DNA of 64,000 nucleotides from Bacillus halotolerans (GTDB taxonomy: Bacteria; Bacillota; Bacilli; Bacillales; Bacillaceae): assembly GCF_001517105.1 (NCBI RefSeq), contig NZ_LPVF01000012.1, positions 62,001-126,000 of the forward strand. The letters are read 5' to 3'. Position 1 is the stretch's first letter; every line of letters starts with the position of its first letter. The notes under the pieces were generated by a model that made no database searches, had not been told where the DNA came from, and saw nothing but the letters and a program-made list of their open reading frames with translations. Position numbers and translations under genes: made by a program. Of the stretch, positions 8,669-16,821 are shown one piece after another.

Positions 8669-10159
8669 TCAGGACGTTTTGATAGCTTCGATGCTGTCCT
8701 TCAGCTCCTGCAGAAGTGCTGTCAGATTCGTCTTTTCAGCATCCTGTCCGGCAGGGCGTTTGTAAATGTCCTCCGGCCACTCCTCAAGCGTTTTGCCGAG
8801 CACCCGTCCGGCAAGGTCTCGTAAATCATTTGGAGAAACGGCTCCAGCTGTAATAAAAGGACCGAGCACTTTCGCAATCTCAAGCGGATCACGAAAGTCC
8901 GGTCCTTTTAATGTCAGCCTCACATCATGAAGATTCAGCTCCGGCAAAAGCAGTGTGTTCAATTTGTTGACAAGCGTTTTCCGCTCTGGCTGAAACACCT
9001 GCTCCTCCGTAATTTTTCTCGCTGTATCAGCCGTAGCCCGGTTGTATTCCTGAGCTTCTCCCGTATAAAGCGGCGGCAGACGGAAAGCAGAGCGCAGCTT
9101 ATTTCTGCTTTTTTCATCATATTCAAGAAACAAGGCGTCGTTTTGCAGGATTTCCGCAAGGGATTTGATTTCCACAGAAACCGGCGTGATATCTTCACCG
9201 CCGTGAAGGTCCTTCTCCTTCGCGATGCCTTCCGCCTCAATCAGAAGAAATTTATGGGCGTTTTCCACACCTTCAAGGTCATTCATATACTCCTGCAGTT
9301 CCCGGTAAGAAGCTTCAGACAGCATCCCGTTTTCCACCGTAATCGCTGCGGGTACGTGACGCCCCTGCTTAAAGTACATAAAATTGAGCTCTTCCGCTTT
9401 CCGGGCGCCGTATAAATTGACGATATTGCCTACCCAGCGGGGCACGCCGTATACGCCGCTTCCGATTTTAAGATGGATCACTTCGTTTGCTTGGTGCTTT
9501 TCAGCCAGTGTGCTGACATATTCGCCCGTGCGCATGTCCAGTTTTCGAGGATCGCCGTATTCTTTGAAAAATACTTTTTTTCCATTGATCATCTGCACAA
9601 ATTTCCGAAACCGTTTTTGCCTTTTGATTCTCTTCACTTTTCCGTTTTCTTCATACATAAAAGATACTTCGACAGGCTCGCCGGCTCCGCATACGCGCAT
9701 ATATTTCACATCCAAATATTCAATGCCGGCCGGTTTTCCCATCCCGTCGCGAAGCACTTCCATAAAGCCGTTTCCGGTTTTTTCCCTGTCTTCAATGGCA
9801 TAGCCTAAAATCATTTCAGCAGATTCATCAAAGTGAAGGCATTTGTAAAAGGCTTCAAGTCTGGCCCAGTCTTTTTCCGCTTTTTTCTTTTTCGCCTGGT
9901 CGACATCAGTGGCGTTGACATCAAACGTGTACTCCACATCAAAACCAAAACCAGTAATATTCACTCTGTACGCATCAATGCATTGCTGAAGAATGGTTGA
10001 GTATTCAGCAATTGTTTTGAGCTCGGTGATATTGTAGGGCGGAGCGATGATATCCTCTCCGTACAAATCAGAAAACTCGTCTTCATAAATTTGCTTTGTC
10101 TGAGGAGCAGATGCATTGGCTTTTAAAACCGTTGCTCTGACTGTTTGATTGTGCGGCAT
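8669..10159 (-). CDS. xkdE: PBSX portal protein XkdE
   Basis: 496 residues. PBSX-family portal: dodecameric ring at the capsid vertex through which DNA is packaged. Recognisable core from about residue 40 (DIIAPPYN) to the helical C-terminus; includes EEDREKTGNG-type and GVYGVPRWVGN motifs. Starts one base before the end of the terminase gene. In 168 PBSX the heads package 13-kb pieces of host DNA. Confidence 0.93.
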   Translation of the reverse strand: MPHNQTVRATVLKANASAPQTKQIYEDEFSDLYGEDIIAPPYNITELKTIAEYSTILQQCIDAYRVNITGFGFDVEYTFDVNATDVDQAKKKKAEKDWARLEAFYKCLHFDESAEMILGYAIEDREKTGNGFMEVLRDGMGKPAGIEYLDVKYMRVCGAGEPVEVSFMYEENGKVKRIKRQKRFRKFVQMINGKKVFFKEYGDPRKLDMRTGEYVSTLAEKHQANEVIHLKIGSGVYGVPRWVGNIVNLYGARKAEELNFMYFKQGRHVPAAITVENGMLSEASYRELQEYMNDLEGVENAHKFLLIEAEGIAKEKDLHGGEDITPVSVEIKSLAEILQNDALFLEYDEKSRNKLRSAFRLPPLYTGEAQEYNRATADTARKITEEQVFQPERKTLVNKLNTLLLPELNLHDVRLTLKGPDFRDPLEIAKVLGPFITAGAVSPNDLRDLAGRVLGKTLEEWPEDIYKRPAGQDAEKTNLTALLQELKDSIEAIKTS

Positions 10160-11461
10160 TTATGACCTCCTCCTTTCTCGGTTCGGACGGATTCGTTTTT
10201 GCGCTGTTTCCTTCACATCTGCGACCTCATAATCATCAAGCGCATACCAAATAGCAGAAAGCGTATGCGGATCGATCGTGAATTCATCCTCAATCAGCGC
10301 ACCGTTTTTATCTTTGGCATACGTCAGTGTCTTGAGCTCATAGATGACATTTTCACAGCGGTCCGAACAGAAAATTTTTTTGAAGCGTTTGACCTTTTTG
10401 GTGTATTGAAGCCTGGAGCCGGGAAACTTCCTGGCTCCGACCATCCGAAAACCCTGCTGGCGGAAATATTGAATGCTCTTCGGCTCAGCGGAGTCGGCTT
10501 TGATCATTTCCTGTGTTTCAACCAATTCCCGCAGCTCCTCAGCCGTCTTGTCATCTGTCATTTTGTTTTTATAATACTCCCAATAAATGTAGAGATATTT
10601 CTTATCAGGATCGACGGCGAGACGGACGACAGCATTGTAGGATTCTTCAAAACCAAAATCCATGCCTGTGCGAAGGATCGGCTGGCTGATGGCCGCAATA
10701 CGTTCTTCGATACGGTCGTGCGGAAGCACCTCAAATTGCGGCAGCACCCTGATTCCATTGACGCCGAACCTGCCTTTACGGGCAATTCGGTATAAGTCAG
10801 GATCATATTCCTTCAGTCCGTCAAGCTGCTTGATATAGCTTTCGGGGAGGAAGAGGTTGTCGTTTGCCGTGGAATGATGGTAATACGTATCTCTCCTGAC
10901 AAGTGTCCGCTTTTCGTAAAGCTCGCTGTCATCCAGCACAAACCGCTGATTGCGTTCATCCCGAAAAAAATGCCGGTACGTCCAATTGGAGGTGCCGACG
11001 GGATTGGTGGTGCAAATCATGTGCAGCTTCAGCTCAGGGTGGCGAAGACGGCCGATTAATTCCTTAAAGCCTTCATACTTCACCTCAGAGCACTCTTCAA
11101 TCCATATTAATGAAATGTTGTGTACAGATTTCAGCTTCGCCGGGTTGTCCATCCCTTTGAACATGATCCGGCTGCCGTTTTGAAACCGCAGCTGAAGCGG
11201 GGAAGAAAGTGCTGCGGCTGCCTTCGTGAGACCAAGCTCTTCAATCACCTCTTCAAATAAAGCGAAGGTCGAATCCCGGTGGGTATCGAACACCTCGCGT
11301 ATGACGAGCGCCGTCCGCTTTTCCTTCAACAGCTTTAACACGATTTTCAGCGCCGTATGATAGCTTTTTGATGAGCCGTAGCCGCCGACGAGAAACTGGT
11401 ACGTCTGCTCCCAATTGAACACGTAATCTTCAAAATGAGGATTGATTTCTTTTACAATCAT
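10160..11461 (-). CDS. xtmB: Terminase large subunit XtmB
   Basis: 433 residues. ATPase/nuclease that packages DNA. The P-loop variant GGYGSSKS is near residue 28 and the Walker B-like LIWIEECSE near residue 120. The C-terminal nuclease begins at [12 protein letters not shown], which carries the expected Asp. Overlaps xtmA by four bases. Typical PBSX-family terminase in length and sequence. Confidence 0.95.
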   Translation of the reverse strand: MIVKEINPHFEDYVFNWEQTYQFLVGGYGSSKSYHTALKIVLKLLKEKRTALVIREVFDTHRDSTFALFEEVIEELGLTKAAAALSSPLQLRFQNGSRIMFKGMDNPAKLKSVHNISLIWIEECSEVKYEGFKELIGRLRHPELKLHMICTTNPVGTSNWTYRHFFRDERNQRFVLDDSELYEKRTLVRRDTYYHHSTANDNLFLPESYIKQLDGLKEYDPDLYRIARKGRFGVNGIRVLPQFEVLPHDRIEERIAAISQPILRTGMDFGFEESYNAVVRLAVDPDKKYLYIYWEYYKNKMTDDKTAEELRELVETQEMIKADSAEPKSIQYFRQQGFRMVGARKFPGSRLQYTKKVKRFKKIFCSDRCENVIYELKTLTYAKDKNGALIEDEFTIDPHTLSAIWYALDDYEVADVKETAQKRIRPNRERRRS

Positions 11462-12249
11462 GCCTTGTCCTCTTTTCGTTTGATCATGATTTCAATTGGC
11501 TCGCGGCCGTCATCAGTTTTTTCCGCTTTTTGTTTCGCGAGCTTTAACTTCTCATTTTCTATTTTTTGTTTAAATTGATCCGGAAACAAATCAAAGTATA
11601 ATGACAGCTTTTCAAGTGCTTTCATCTTATCGGCAAGCTTAATGGCGATGCCTTCCTTGCCGAGCTTTGCCTCCGTGACAATCGTGCCGTCAACGAGACC
11701 GGAGTCTTTGACGTCGACAAAGCTGATTTCCTTCATGATCGGGTTATCATCTTCATCAAACAGCGGTCCCGACTTTCCGACGGCCTGCACCTCTTTTTTG
11801 CCAAAGGTCACATAATCCGTGATATCGGCGAACGCGATTTTGACATATACCTGCAAAACGTCCATCGCTTCAATAAACACTTCATTCACCATTTCTTTTT
11901 TTATCCGTCTGATTTCAGCGGCAACCTTTTCATTCTTTAACAGCCGGCAGCCCGTCACATGGGCGCTGTCCGGAGAATAGCCCGCCTTGATCGCTGACTG
12001 TGTCGCATTGAAGCTTTTTACGTAGTACAGGCAGAACAGCCGCTGCCGTTCATTTAATTCATCATTTTCTATGCGGCGCTGCTTATGTCCGTTTTCAGAA
12101 AACAAGGCTTCTTTCCATCCGTCCTGTTTTTTCCAGATGCCGATTGTTTTCGCCGAAACGCCGATTGTGTCTGCAATGGCCCGGTTTGTGATATTTCCTT
12201 GATGGTGCTGATAGATTGCTAATGCTTGTTCTCTCTGTTGTGTTTTCAT
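11458..12249 (-). CDS. xtmA: Terminase small subunit XtmA
   Basis: 263 residues, the DNA-recognition subunit. An N-terminal helix-turn-helix ([20 protein letters not shown]) precedes the terminase small-subunit domain with [20 protein letters not shown]. First gene of the late operon. The good ribosome site GGAGGTGG lies 17 bases before ATG and is instead well placed for the minimal frame ATG CCG TAG, whose stop touches the xtmA start; this may give coupled initiation. A candidate late promoter lies at 12341-12360. Confidence 0.93.
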   Translation of the reverse strand: MKTQQREQALAIYQHHQGNITNRAIADTIGVSAKTIGIWKKQDGWKEALFSENGHKQRRIENDELNERQRLFCLYYVKSFNATQSAIKAGYSPDSAHVTGCRLLKNEKVAAEIRRIKKEMVNEVFIEAMDVLQVYVKIAFADITDYVTFGKKEVQAVGKSGPLFDEDDNPIMKEISFVDVKDSGLVDGTIVTEAKLGKEGIAIKLADKMKALEKLSLYFDLFPDQFKQKIENEKLKLAKQKAEKTDDGREPIEIMIKRKEDKA

Positions 12250-12290
12250 GCTACGGCATCACCGCCACCTCCAGCATGGATTTCTATTCA

Positions 12291-12320
12291 TAAAAGCGGC
12301 CGGTTATGCCGGCCGCTTAT
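12291..12320 (-). terminator. Perfect 10-bp stem hairpin in the xtmA leader, downstream of xpf
   Basis: AAGCGGCCGG and CCGGCCGCTT (12294-12303, 12309-12318) form a perfect 10-bp GC-rich stem with a 5-base loop, followed on the minus strand by TTTTAT. It lies after xpf and after the putative late promoter, so both transcripts would meet it. The T-run is short, so termination may be partial. Confidence 0.65.
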
Positions 12321-12340
12321 GTGTCATGCTCTTTTCACTT

Positions 12341-12360
12341 ATAGGTGGCAAACGTATGAC
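12341..12360 (-). promoter_or_regulatory. Candidate Xpf-dependent late promoter element (xtmA operon)
   Basis: Minus-strand GTCATACGTTTGCCACCTAT matches 17 of 20 positions with GTCCTACGAATGCCACCTAT ahead of xlyB (20200-20219). The two genes are unrelated but both are late PBSX functions, so a shared element recognised by the sigma-like Xpf is the simplest reading. Inferred. Confidence 0.6.
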
Positions 12361-12366
12361 AAGCAT

Positions 12367-12876
12367 TCAGGCAAGCGATCGGTTCATTTCCTCCTGCTGT
12401 CTTTGCATCTTTAATAAAGCCCGTTTGATTGTTGTCTGCACAGTTGATTTTTTGACGCCAAGAAGATCGGCAATGCGTTCATAAGAAAAGCATTCCACCT
12501 TGTGCAGCAAAAACATTTCTTTCTCCCTGTCCGTTAAAAGGGATAAAGCTTCTCGGATTCTCTCCCTGTCTTCCTCAGATACCTGTCCGTCCGGCTCAAA
12601 CATCATATCGCAAGAAAATGATTCTATGATTCTTGGATCTTTGACCATCAGCCGCTGATACGCATCACGCCGGTCAATCGCCCGTCTGATGCCGGGCTGT
12701 CTTCCTTTTTCAAGCCATTCTGTTACATATTCAAGGTCTGTGATGATGTTTCTGATAATCTTTTTATCCTTCATGTCCTCAGCTGAGAGCACTGATTCAT
12801 CTGCTTCAGCTAGCGGTTTATATTGTGTTCTTGTTTGTTTTAATGTGCGTTTATATTCAAATAATAAGTCTAGCAT
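12367..12876 (-). CDS. xpf: PBSX positive control factor Xpf (sigma-like)
   Basis: 169 residues from ATG 12876 with AGGAGG nine bases upstream. The C-terminus is a sigma-70 region-4 domain (LTDREKEMFLLHKVECFSYE, then ERIADLLGVKKSTVQTTIKR). In 168 Xpf activates the PBSX late operon. The gene lies between two hairpins (12905-12957 and 12291-12320). An in-frame extension upstream runs through the terminator and is not credible as protein. Confidence 0.92.
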   Translation of the reverse strand: MLDLLFEYKRTLKQTRTQYKPLAEADESVLSAEDMKDKKIIRNIITDLEYVTEWLEKGRQPGIRRAIDRRDAYQRLMVKDPRIIESFSCDMMFEPDGQVSEEDRERIREALSLLTDREKEMFLLHKVECFSYERIADLLGVKKSTVQTTIKRALLKMQRQQEEMNRSLA

Positions 12877-12904
12877 TCTATGATTCCTCCTCATTTGTGC
12901 AATA

Positions 12905-12957
12905 AAAAAGCGGACACCAATCAACGCACAAATGCTGTGCATGTTGATCAGTGTCCG
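12905..12957 (-). terminator. Strong intrinsic terminator between xtrA and xpf
   Basis: Minus-strand GCGGACAC ... ATCAAC ... GTTGAT ... GTGTCCGC followed by TTTTTTATT: a long stem and a six-T tail immediately upstream of the xpf ribosome site. It should limit early-operon transcription into xpf. Confidence 0.8.
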
Positions 12958-12992
12958 CAGGCTTTCCGTCTTGGACGTATTCTTTTTTCGCT

Positions 12993-13199
12993 TTAGTTTA
13001 ATTTGTAGCCGATTTCAAATTCTACGCGGGCAAGGTCTCCCTTTCTCGTTTCAACAAGCGTTTTCCCGTGCTCCGGAGCTTCTGTGATCCAGGCTTCTTG
13101 CTTTATGCCGTCGACTATAATAACGCGGATTTTCCCATCCTCAAGCTGGCTGTCGAGCGTGATGGAATCAATATTTACGAGTTTTTTAGGGTTGATCAT
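12993..13199 (-). CDS. xtrA: PBSX protein XtrA
   Basis: 68 residues (MINPKKLVNIDSITLDSQLE), essentially identical to my recollection of 168 XtrA. Function unknown; part of the early/replication gene group. Starts inside the end of the preceding gene (14-base overlap) with AAGGAAATG as ribosome site. Followed by a strong terminator. Confidence 0.88.
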   Translation of the reverse strand: MINPKKLVNIDSITLDSQLEDGKIRVIIVDGIKQEAWITEAPEHGKTLVETRKGDLARVEFEIGYKLN

Positions 13200-13545
13200 G
13201 TGTCATTTCCTTCCTTTCGGGTTGAGCGCTTTTGTTGGCTTCTTCTAATACCTTTATGATGTGCTCCTTGGAGTGAGCGGAATTCCCGTTTAGAAAATCC
13301 AGCGCCGCTTTAGCCGCTTCCTTCAGCTCAGGTGCGGCTGCCATCAAGTTGGCATTGCTTATTTGCGAAAAAGAGCTGAGGTCAAATACAGCGGCGATCA
13401 GCCGGCCGTTTGAATAAGGGAATCTCTCTTTTTCTTCTTCACTGTAAGCAGAATAGATATAAATTGGCTTCGTATCTCCGCTTGCGACAGCACGCCACGG
13501 CGCAGGACTCATTTCAAATTGTTTTGTTTCCGGCATCTGCTTCAC
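13186..13545 (-). CDS. Hypothetical prophage protein, 119 residues
   Basis: GTG at 13545 (or ATG at 13536) to 13186. The GTGA overlaps the stop of the 31-residue frame before it. Contains MSPAPWRAV and SNANLMAAAPELKEAAKAAL, a pattern common in small phage proteins of unknown function that carry an N-terminal APW motif and an LMAAAPEL helix. It is not something I recall from PBSX of 168, so it may be strain-specific prophage cargo. Confidence 0.75.
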   Translation of the reverse strand: MKQMPETKQFEMSPAPWRAVASGDTKPIYIYSAYSEEEKERFPYSNGRLIAAVFDLSSFSQISNANLMAAAPELKEAAKAALDFLNGNSAHSKEHIIKVLEEANKSAQPERKEMTHDQP

Positions 13546-13637
13546 TTCCCGTCATCCTTGTACCATTGTTCGATGTTTTTTTCTGTCCGCTTCGCCCGAA
13601 ACAGCAACGCGAACAGAGCAGCCAGCTGTTTAATCAC
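13542..13637 (-). CDS. Possible 31-residue hydrophobic/basic peptide
   Basis: GTG 13637 to TGA 13542: IKQLAALFALLFRAKRTEKN followed by a short charged tail. It overlaps the preceding zinc-ribbon gene and the following gene (GTGA), as in translationally coupled phage operons. There is no independent ribosome site worth the name. Function unknown; the call rests on coupling only. Confidence 0.35.
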   Translation of the reverse strand: MIKQLAALFALLFRAKRTEKNIEQWYKDDGK

Positions 13638-13797
13638 GGGCATTCAGCCCCGCTTTTCCGGCTGTCAGCATTTGTTCCAGCTTTTGAATAACCGGCGTTA
13701 AATCATTGCCGGACCGGCAGTTAGGACATGGATGAAAAACCGCTCCGATCCCGGTATGTTCAACAATTACTTTCTTTGTCTTACAGAGCTTGCACAT
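13630..13797 (-). CDS. Small zinc-ribbon protein, 55 residues
   Basis: ATG 13797 to TAA 13630. Begins MCKLCKTKKVIVEHTG and contains a second CPNC pair, giving two CxxC knuckles about 20 residues apart, then a short helix. GGAGG lies ten bases upstream and the start overlaps the xkdC stop (TAATG). It occupies the position of xkdD in 168, but I cannot confirm that it is the same gene. Possibly a DNA- or protein-binding accessory of the replication genes. Confidence 0.6.
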   Translation of the reverse strand: MCKLCKTKKVIVEHTGIGAVFHPCPNCRSGNDLTPVIQKLEQMLTAGKAGLNARD

Positions 13798-14597
13798 TAT
13801 CTGATGCCCTCCAATCTATGATTCAGGTCATACGCTGTTCCTTTGATAATCACTAAGTAATCACTGCACATTTCATAGATTCTCGTGCCGATCGCTTCAT
13901 CAACCCGGACGAGCGTTTCAATCGTAAGCTCGCTTGAAAGCAGAATCGGTTTATGATTTAAGTAGCGGTAGTTCAAAACGGAATACATTTGTTCCAGCTG
14001 CCAATCAGTGGCGCGCGGTTTGCCGTTTACCGGTTTAAAGAGATCATCAATGAACAGCACGTCTGCCTGCTTTATTCGGTTCAGCTTGGCTTCCAAAAGA
14101 TCAAAATCATTTTTTAAATCAGTAAAGCCTTCAACGAACGGAAAATAAATGACCGGCACATGGCGCTTTCTCATCAGGTCATTGGCCGCAGCGGTAAGAA
14201 GATGTGTTTTCCCGGAACCGGGCTGACCCAAAAGAGCGATGCTGTTTTTCCGGCTGTCCTTGATTTGTTCATAATCCGCCACAAACTCTTTGGCGCATTC
14301 AAACGCGTCCTTGACGGCCTGTGGCTTCCCTTGGGTGCGGAATTCATGGAAGCCAAGCTGTCTGAAAGCAGGTGTAATTTCACTTGCGCCAAGCAGCCGT
14401 TTCACTTTTCGTTCTGCCATACAGCTGCACATTGTCCACACTTCCAGACCGTCTTGCCGGCTGAGATATCCTCCCTGATCCTTGCAGCGCGGACAATCAT
14501 ACCGGCTTGCGTCTGATTCGGCCGGTTTGTCCGCCAGTAATGGACGTCTCCCTTTTCTCAACTCGTCTAAAATCTGCTCGATTGTATGTTTTGTCAT
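13797..14597 (-). CDS. xkdC: DnaC/DnaI-like helicase loader XkdC
   Basis: 266 residues from ATG 14597 (GAGAGG upstream); starts about 100 bases inside xkdB in another frame. The N-terminal Cys cluster (DCPRCKDQGGYLS, then MCSC) is followed by an AAA+ core with Walker A GQPGSGKT near residue 130 and Walker B VLFIDDLF. The family loads the replicative helicase onto phage or host origins. Identity with PBSX XkdC by sequence and order. Confidence 0.93.
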   Translation of the reverse strand: MTKHTIEQILDELRKGRRPLLADKPAESDASRYDCPRCKDQGGYLSRQDGLEVWTMCSCMAERKVKRLLGASEITPAFRQLGFHEFRTQGKPQAVKDAFECAKEFVADYEQIKDSRKNSIALLGQPGSGKTHLLTAAANDLMRKRHVPVIYFPFVEGFTDLKNDFDLLEAKLNRIKQADVLFIDDLFKPVNGKPRATDWQLEQMYSVLNYRYLNHKPILLSSELTIETLVRVDEAIGTRIYEMCSDYLVIIKGTAYDLNHRLEGIR

Positions 14598-15333
14598 TAC
14601 TTTCATTCCTCTCATGTTGTATTGCGGCGGTCTTTTTGGCTTGCTGCGCGAAAAATCGGTCTTCGATGAATTTCGAACAGTAGCGAAAGGCCTTTATCGT
14701 TTCTGAAGCAGCGGTTCGCCGGTTTTCAAAAGCTTGAAAACATTCCTCAAGCCATTTGATTGTTTGCGTTACAGGAACGCCGATGGCGACAATACGGGCG
14801 ATGGCTTGATAATCTCTGGAGGAAGGATACACGGTGCGTCCTTCTTGAGCCGACCGTAATTGTGTAAACCGCTTCGCAATGTGATCCACTGCATCATCAG
14901 CAGCAGTATATGTTTTTGTTTTATCTATATTAGAGCGGTCTTCTTTGTCCTGTGCCAGCGGCGAAAATGACCGCTCATTATCGCTGCGGTGCGCAGTTTT
15001 GTCCGATCTGAAGCTGAATTTTTTAGAATGCTTCACAGAAATCATGAGTCCGTATGGCGCGCGGGCAGCCTTTATGTATCCATGGCTTTCAAGAAGCTCC
15101 AGCCATCTTCTGACTGTTTTTTCACTTACACCGAATACGGCCGCCATCTCTCTTGCTTTTAATGGCTTATGGCCGAGCACAATTCCCCAGCTCACGCCTT
15201 CCTTTTCAATTTCTTTTGTCGTTGAGCTGATAAACCAGAGAAACAGCCACAGGGCCGAGCCTATTTTGTCGTAATGTTCTGAATTCAACAGCCCTGAATA
15301 CATGGGAAAAGGATAGCTTTTATCCATTTTCAT
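14497..15333 (-). CDS. xkdB: Phage replication initiation protein XkdB
   Basis: 278 residues. N-terminal winged helix (REMAAVFGVSEKTVRRWLEL, about residues 60-85) and a C-terminal basic tail; typical replication-initiator/DnaD-associated phage protein preceding a DnaC-like loader. First large gene of the early operon, transcribed away from xre; GAGGTG ribosome site. The C-terminal third overlaps xkdC. Confidence 0.88.
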   Translation of the reverse strand: MKMDKSYPFPMYSGLLNSEHYDKIGSALWLFLWFISSTTKEIEKEGVSWGIVLGHKPLKAREMAAVFGVSEKTVRRWLELLESHGYIKAARAPYGLMISVKHSKKFSFRSDKTAHRSDNERSFSPLAQDKEDRSNIDKTKTYTAADDAVDHIAKRFTQLRSAQEGRTVYPSSRDYQAIARIVAIGVPVTQTIKWLEECFQAFENRRTAASETIKAFRYCSKFIEDRFFAQQAKKTAAIQHERNESNDKTYNRADFRRVEKRETSITGGQTGRIRRKPV

Positions 15334-15499
15334 TGCGTTTCACCTCTTCTTTTAACAGCAAGTACGCTTGAAATTGTTCTCGATTTTCAAAATGGAATAC
15401 CGGAAGGCCGCATGCCGTAAAAGAAATGGAGCCGCCGGATTGTGCGAGATGGCGCTGATCTATCGGATGTTCACTAAAAACCATTTGAATCGGATGCAT
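15320..15499 (-). CDS. Small early prophage protein, 59 residues
   Basis: ATG at 15499 with GGGGGAG eight bases upstream; ends inside the xkdB start region. HPIQMVFSEHPIDQRHLAQS then SFTACGLPVFHFENREQFQA. First gene of the early operon behind the Xre operators. Function unknown. An upstream in-frame extension to 15541 would run through an operator and is not favoured. Confidence 0.65.
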   Translation of the reverse strand: MHPIQMVFSEHPIDQRHLAQSGGSISFTACGLPVFHFENREQFQAYLLLKEEVKRNENG

Positions 15500-15524
15500 G
15501 TAATCACTCCCCCGATTTGTTTTC

Positions 15525-15631
15525 GATACAATTCGTATCAACTGTTACCAAGTATAAACGATACATTCTGTATCATCAAGTTATTTTTGATACTTTTTTT
15601 ATCATAACTTTATTTTGATACAGATTGTATC
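15525..15631. promoter_or_regulatory. Four Xre operator sites between xre and the early operon
   Basis: Four 15-bp dyads: GATACAATTCGTATC (15525-15539), GATACATTCTGTATC (15560-15574), the degenerate GATACTTTTTTTATC (15589-15603) and GATACAGATTGTATC (15617-15631), spaced 28-35 bp start to start. They cover the divergent promoters, matching the four repressor sites described for PBSX. Loss of Xre binding derepresses the prophage. Confidence 0.9.
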
Positions 15632-15677
15632 TATAATCATAAGTAACTTAGGGAGTTAAAAAAAGAGAGGTCATAGT

Positions 15678-16019
15678 ATGATAGGCGGCAGATTGAAGAG
15701 TCTCAGAGGAAAAAGGACACAGGAAGAAATCGCATCTCACATCGGTGTATCGCGCGCACGATATTCTCATTATGAAAACGGGCGAAGCGAACCTGATTAC
15801 GACACACTGCAAAAGCTGGCTGATTACTTCCAAGTGACAACGGATTACTTATTAACAGGAAAAGAAAAAAAATCTGATGATGATATGTTTTCTGATCCGG
15901 ACTTGCAGCTCGCATACCGGGATATGCAGGATTTTTCCCCGGAAAGCAAGCAGCAGGCCATCGAATTTATCAACTATTTAAAAGAAAAAGAGAAAAATCG
16001 GAAACCGAAAAACAAATAA
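15678..16019 (+). CDS. xre: PBSX repressor Xre
   Basis: 113 residues. Helix-turn-helix of the XRE/Cro family at about residues 10-65 ([20 protein letters not shown]), then a charged C-terminus. GAGAGGT ribosome site. Divergent from the early operon and directly beside its four operators, so it both represses induction and probably regulates itself. Keeps PBSX silent until DNA damage. Confidence 0.95.
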   Translation: MIGGRLKSLRGKRTQEEIASHIGVSRARYSHYENGRSEPDYDTLQKLADYFQVTTDYLLTGKEKKSDDDMFSDPDLQLAYRDMQDFSPESKQQAIEFINYLKEKEKNRKPKNK

Positions 16020-16114
16020 ATCTTTCTCTGTTCTCTAAAACATATAAAAAATAGACCGATATAAAGAAAAAAGTGTTTATTTTTTAAAGAAAAGGGAAAG
16101 ATTTCAACACACAT

Positions 16115-16145
16115 TTTAGCCCTAAACGGGCTTTTCTTTCTCGCT
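16115..16145 (+). terminator. Weak terminator between xre and xkdA
   Basis: AGCCC-TAAAC-GGGCT followed by TTTCTTTCT. A 5-bp stem, so termination is probably partial. Confidence 0.45.
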
Positions 16146-16180
16146 ATAAACAGAACGTATGTTCGAAAGGGAGTATTCAA

Positions 16181-16777
16181 TTGGGCGATTACTTATCACA
16201 TCTGGAGGAATACGTAAAAAATTTATACAGCCGGCTGGGCATCACCTCTCCCCATCACATTGACATGCTGAAAATCGCAAACGATCTTGATATATGGGTT
16301 CATTTCGAGGATATGGGAAGCATGATGGTGAAATACGACGGCATGTACAGTATCATATTGAACCAAAGAAAGTCCCAGGAAGAGCAATGGGAGGATTTTG
16401 GTCATGAACTGTGCCACGTATTAAAGCATGCAGGCAATCATTTTCAGATGAACAAGCTCTTCAGGGAGCTGCAGGAATTTCAGGCGAACCAATTTATGTA
16501 CCACTTCTGTGTGCCAACCTTTATGCTGTTGCAGATGGAACTGCCGCAATGGAGAAGTCAGGCTCTTGCAACCATTGCGACGGTATTCCGGGTAACAAAG
16601 GACTTTGCTGAGAAAAGACTTGAAATGTTTGAACGGCGTAAAGCAGGTATTCAATTTCAGAAGCGGCTTGCTTACTTATTATCACATAAGCGGCCAAATG
16701 CGTACGAGGAAGGCGATCAGCAGCACTTGCAGGTCGCTGAAGAAAAAGCGTTGTATCAAATCGGCAAATACAGCTGA
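16181..16777 (+). CDS. xkdA: ImmA/IrrE-type metallopeptidase XkdA
   Basis: 198 residues from TTG 16181 with AAGGGAG seven bases upstream. The HExxH zinc motif is HELCH near residue 78, with downstream Glu in LQEFQANQF (about residue 98), as in ImmA proteases that cut XRE-type repressors of mobile elements. Next to xre, so a role in antirepression by cutting Xre is plausible; that is inference from ImmA/ImmR of ICEBs1. Confidence 0.9.
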   Translation: MGDYLSHLEEYVKNLYSRLGITSPHHIDMLKIANDLDIWVHFEDMGSMMVKYDGMYSIILNQRKSQEEQWEDFGHELCHVLKHAGNHFQMNKLFRELQEFQANQFMYHFCVPTFMLLQMELPQWRSQALATIATVFRVTKDFAEKRLEMFERRKAGIQFQKRLAYLLSHKRPNAYEEGDQQHLQVAEEKALYQIGKYS

Positions 16778-16785
16778 TCAAAAAC

Positions 16786-16820
16786 AGGCTGAGGACATTT
16801 GCCCTCAGCCCGGCATAGAT
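16786..16820 (-). terminator. Terminator for yjqC, convergent with xkdA
   Basis: GGCTGAGG and CCTCAGCC flank a short loop. On the minus strand the stem is followed by TGTTTTTG, so it serves yjqC and may also stop xkdA transcription. Confidence 0.65.
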
Positions 16821-16821
16821 A

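Noticed and set aside
12877-12942. N-terminal extension of xpf to 12942
   Set aside because: It would translate through the terminator hairpin; the ATG at 12876 has AGGAGG.
15500-16180. Prophage attachment site or integrase
   Set aside because: No recombinase gene or direct repeat was found; PBSX is a defective element without known att sites.
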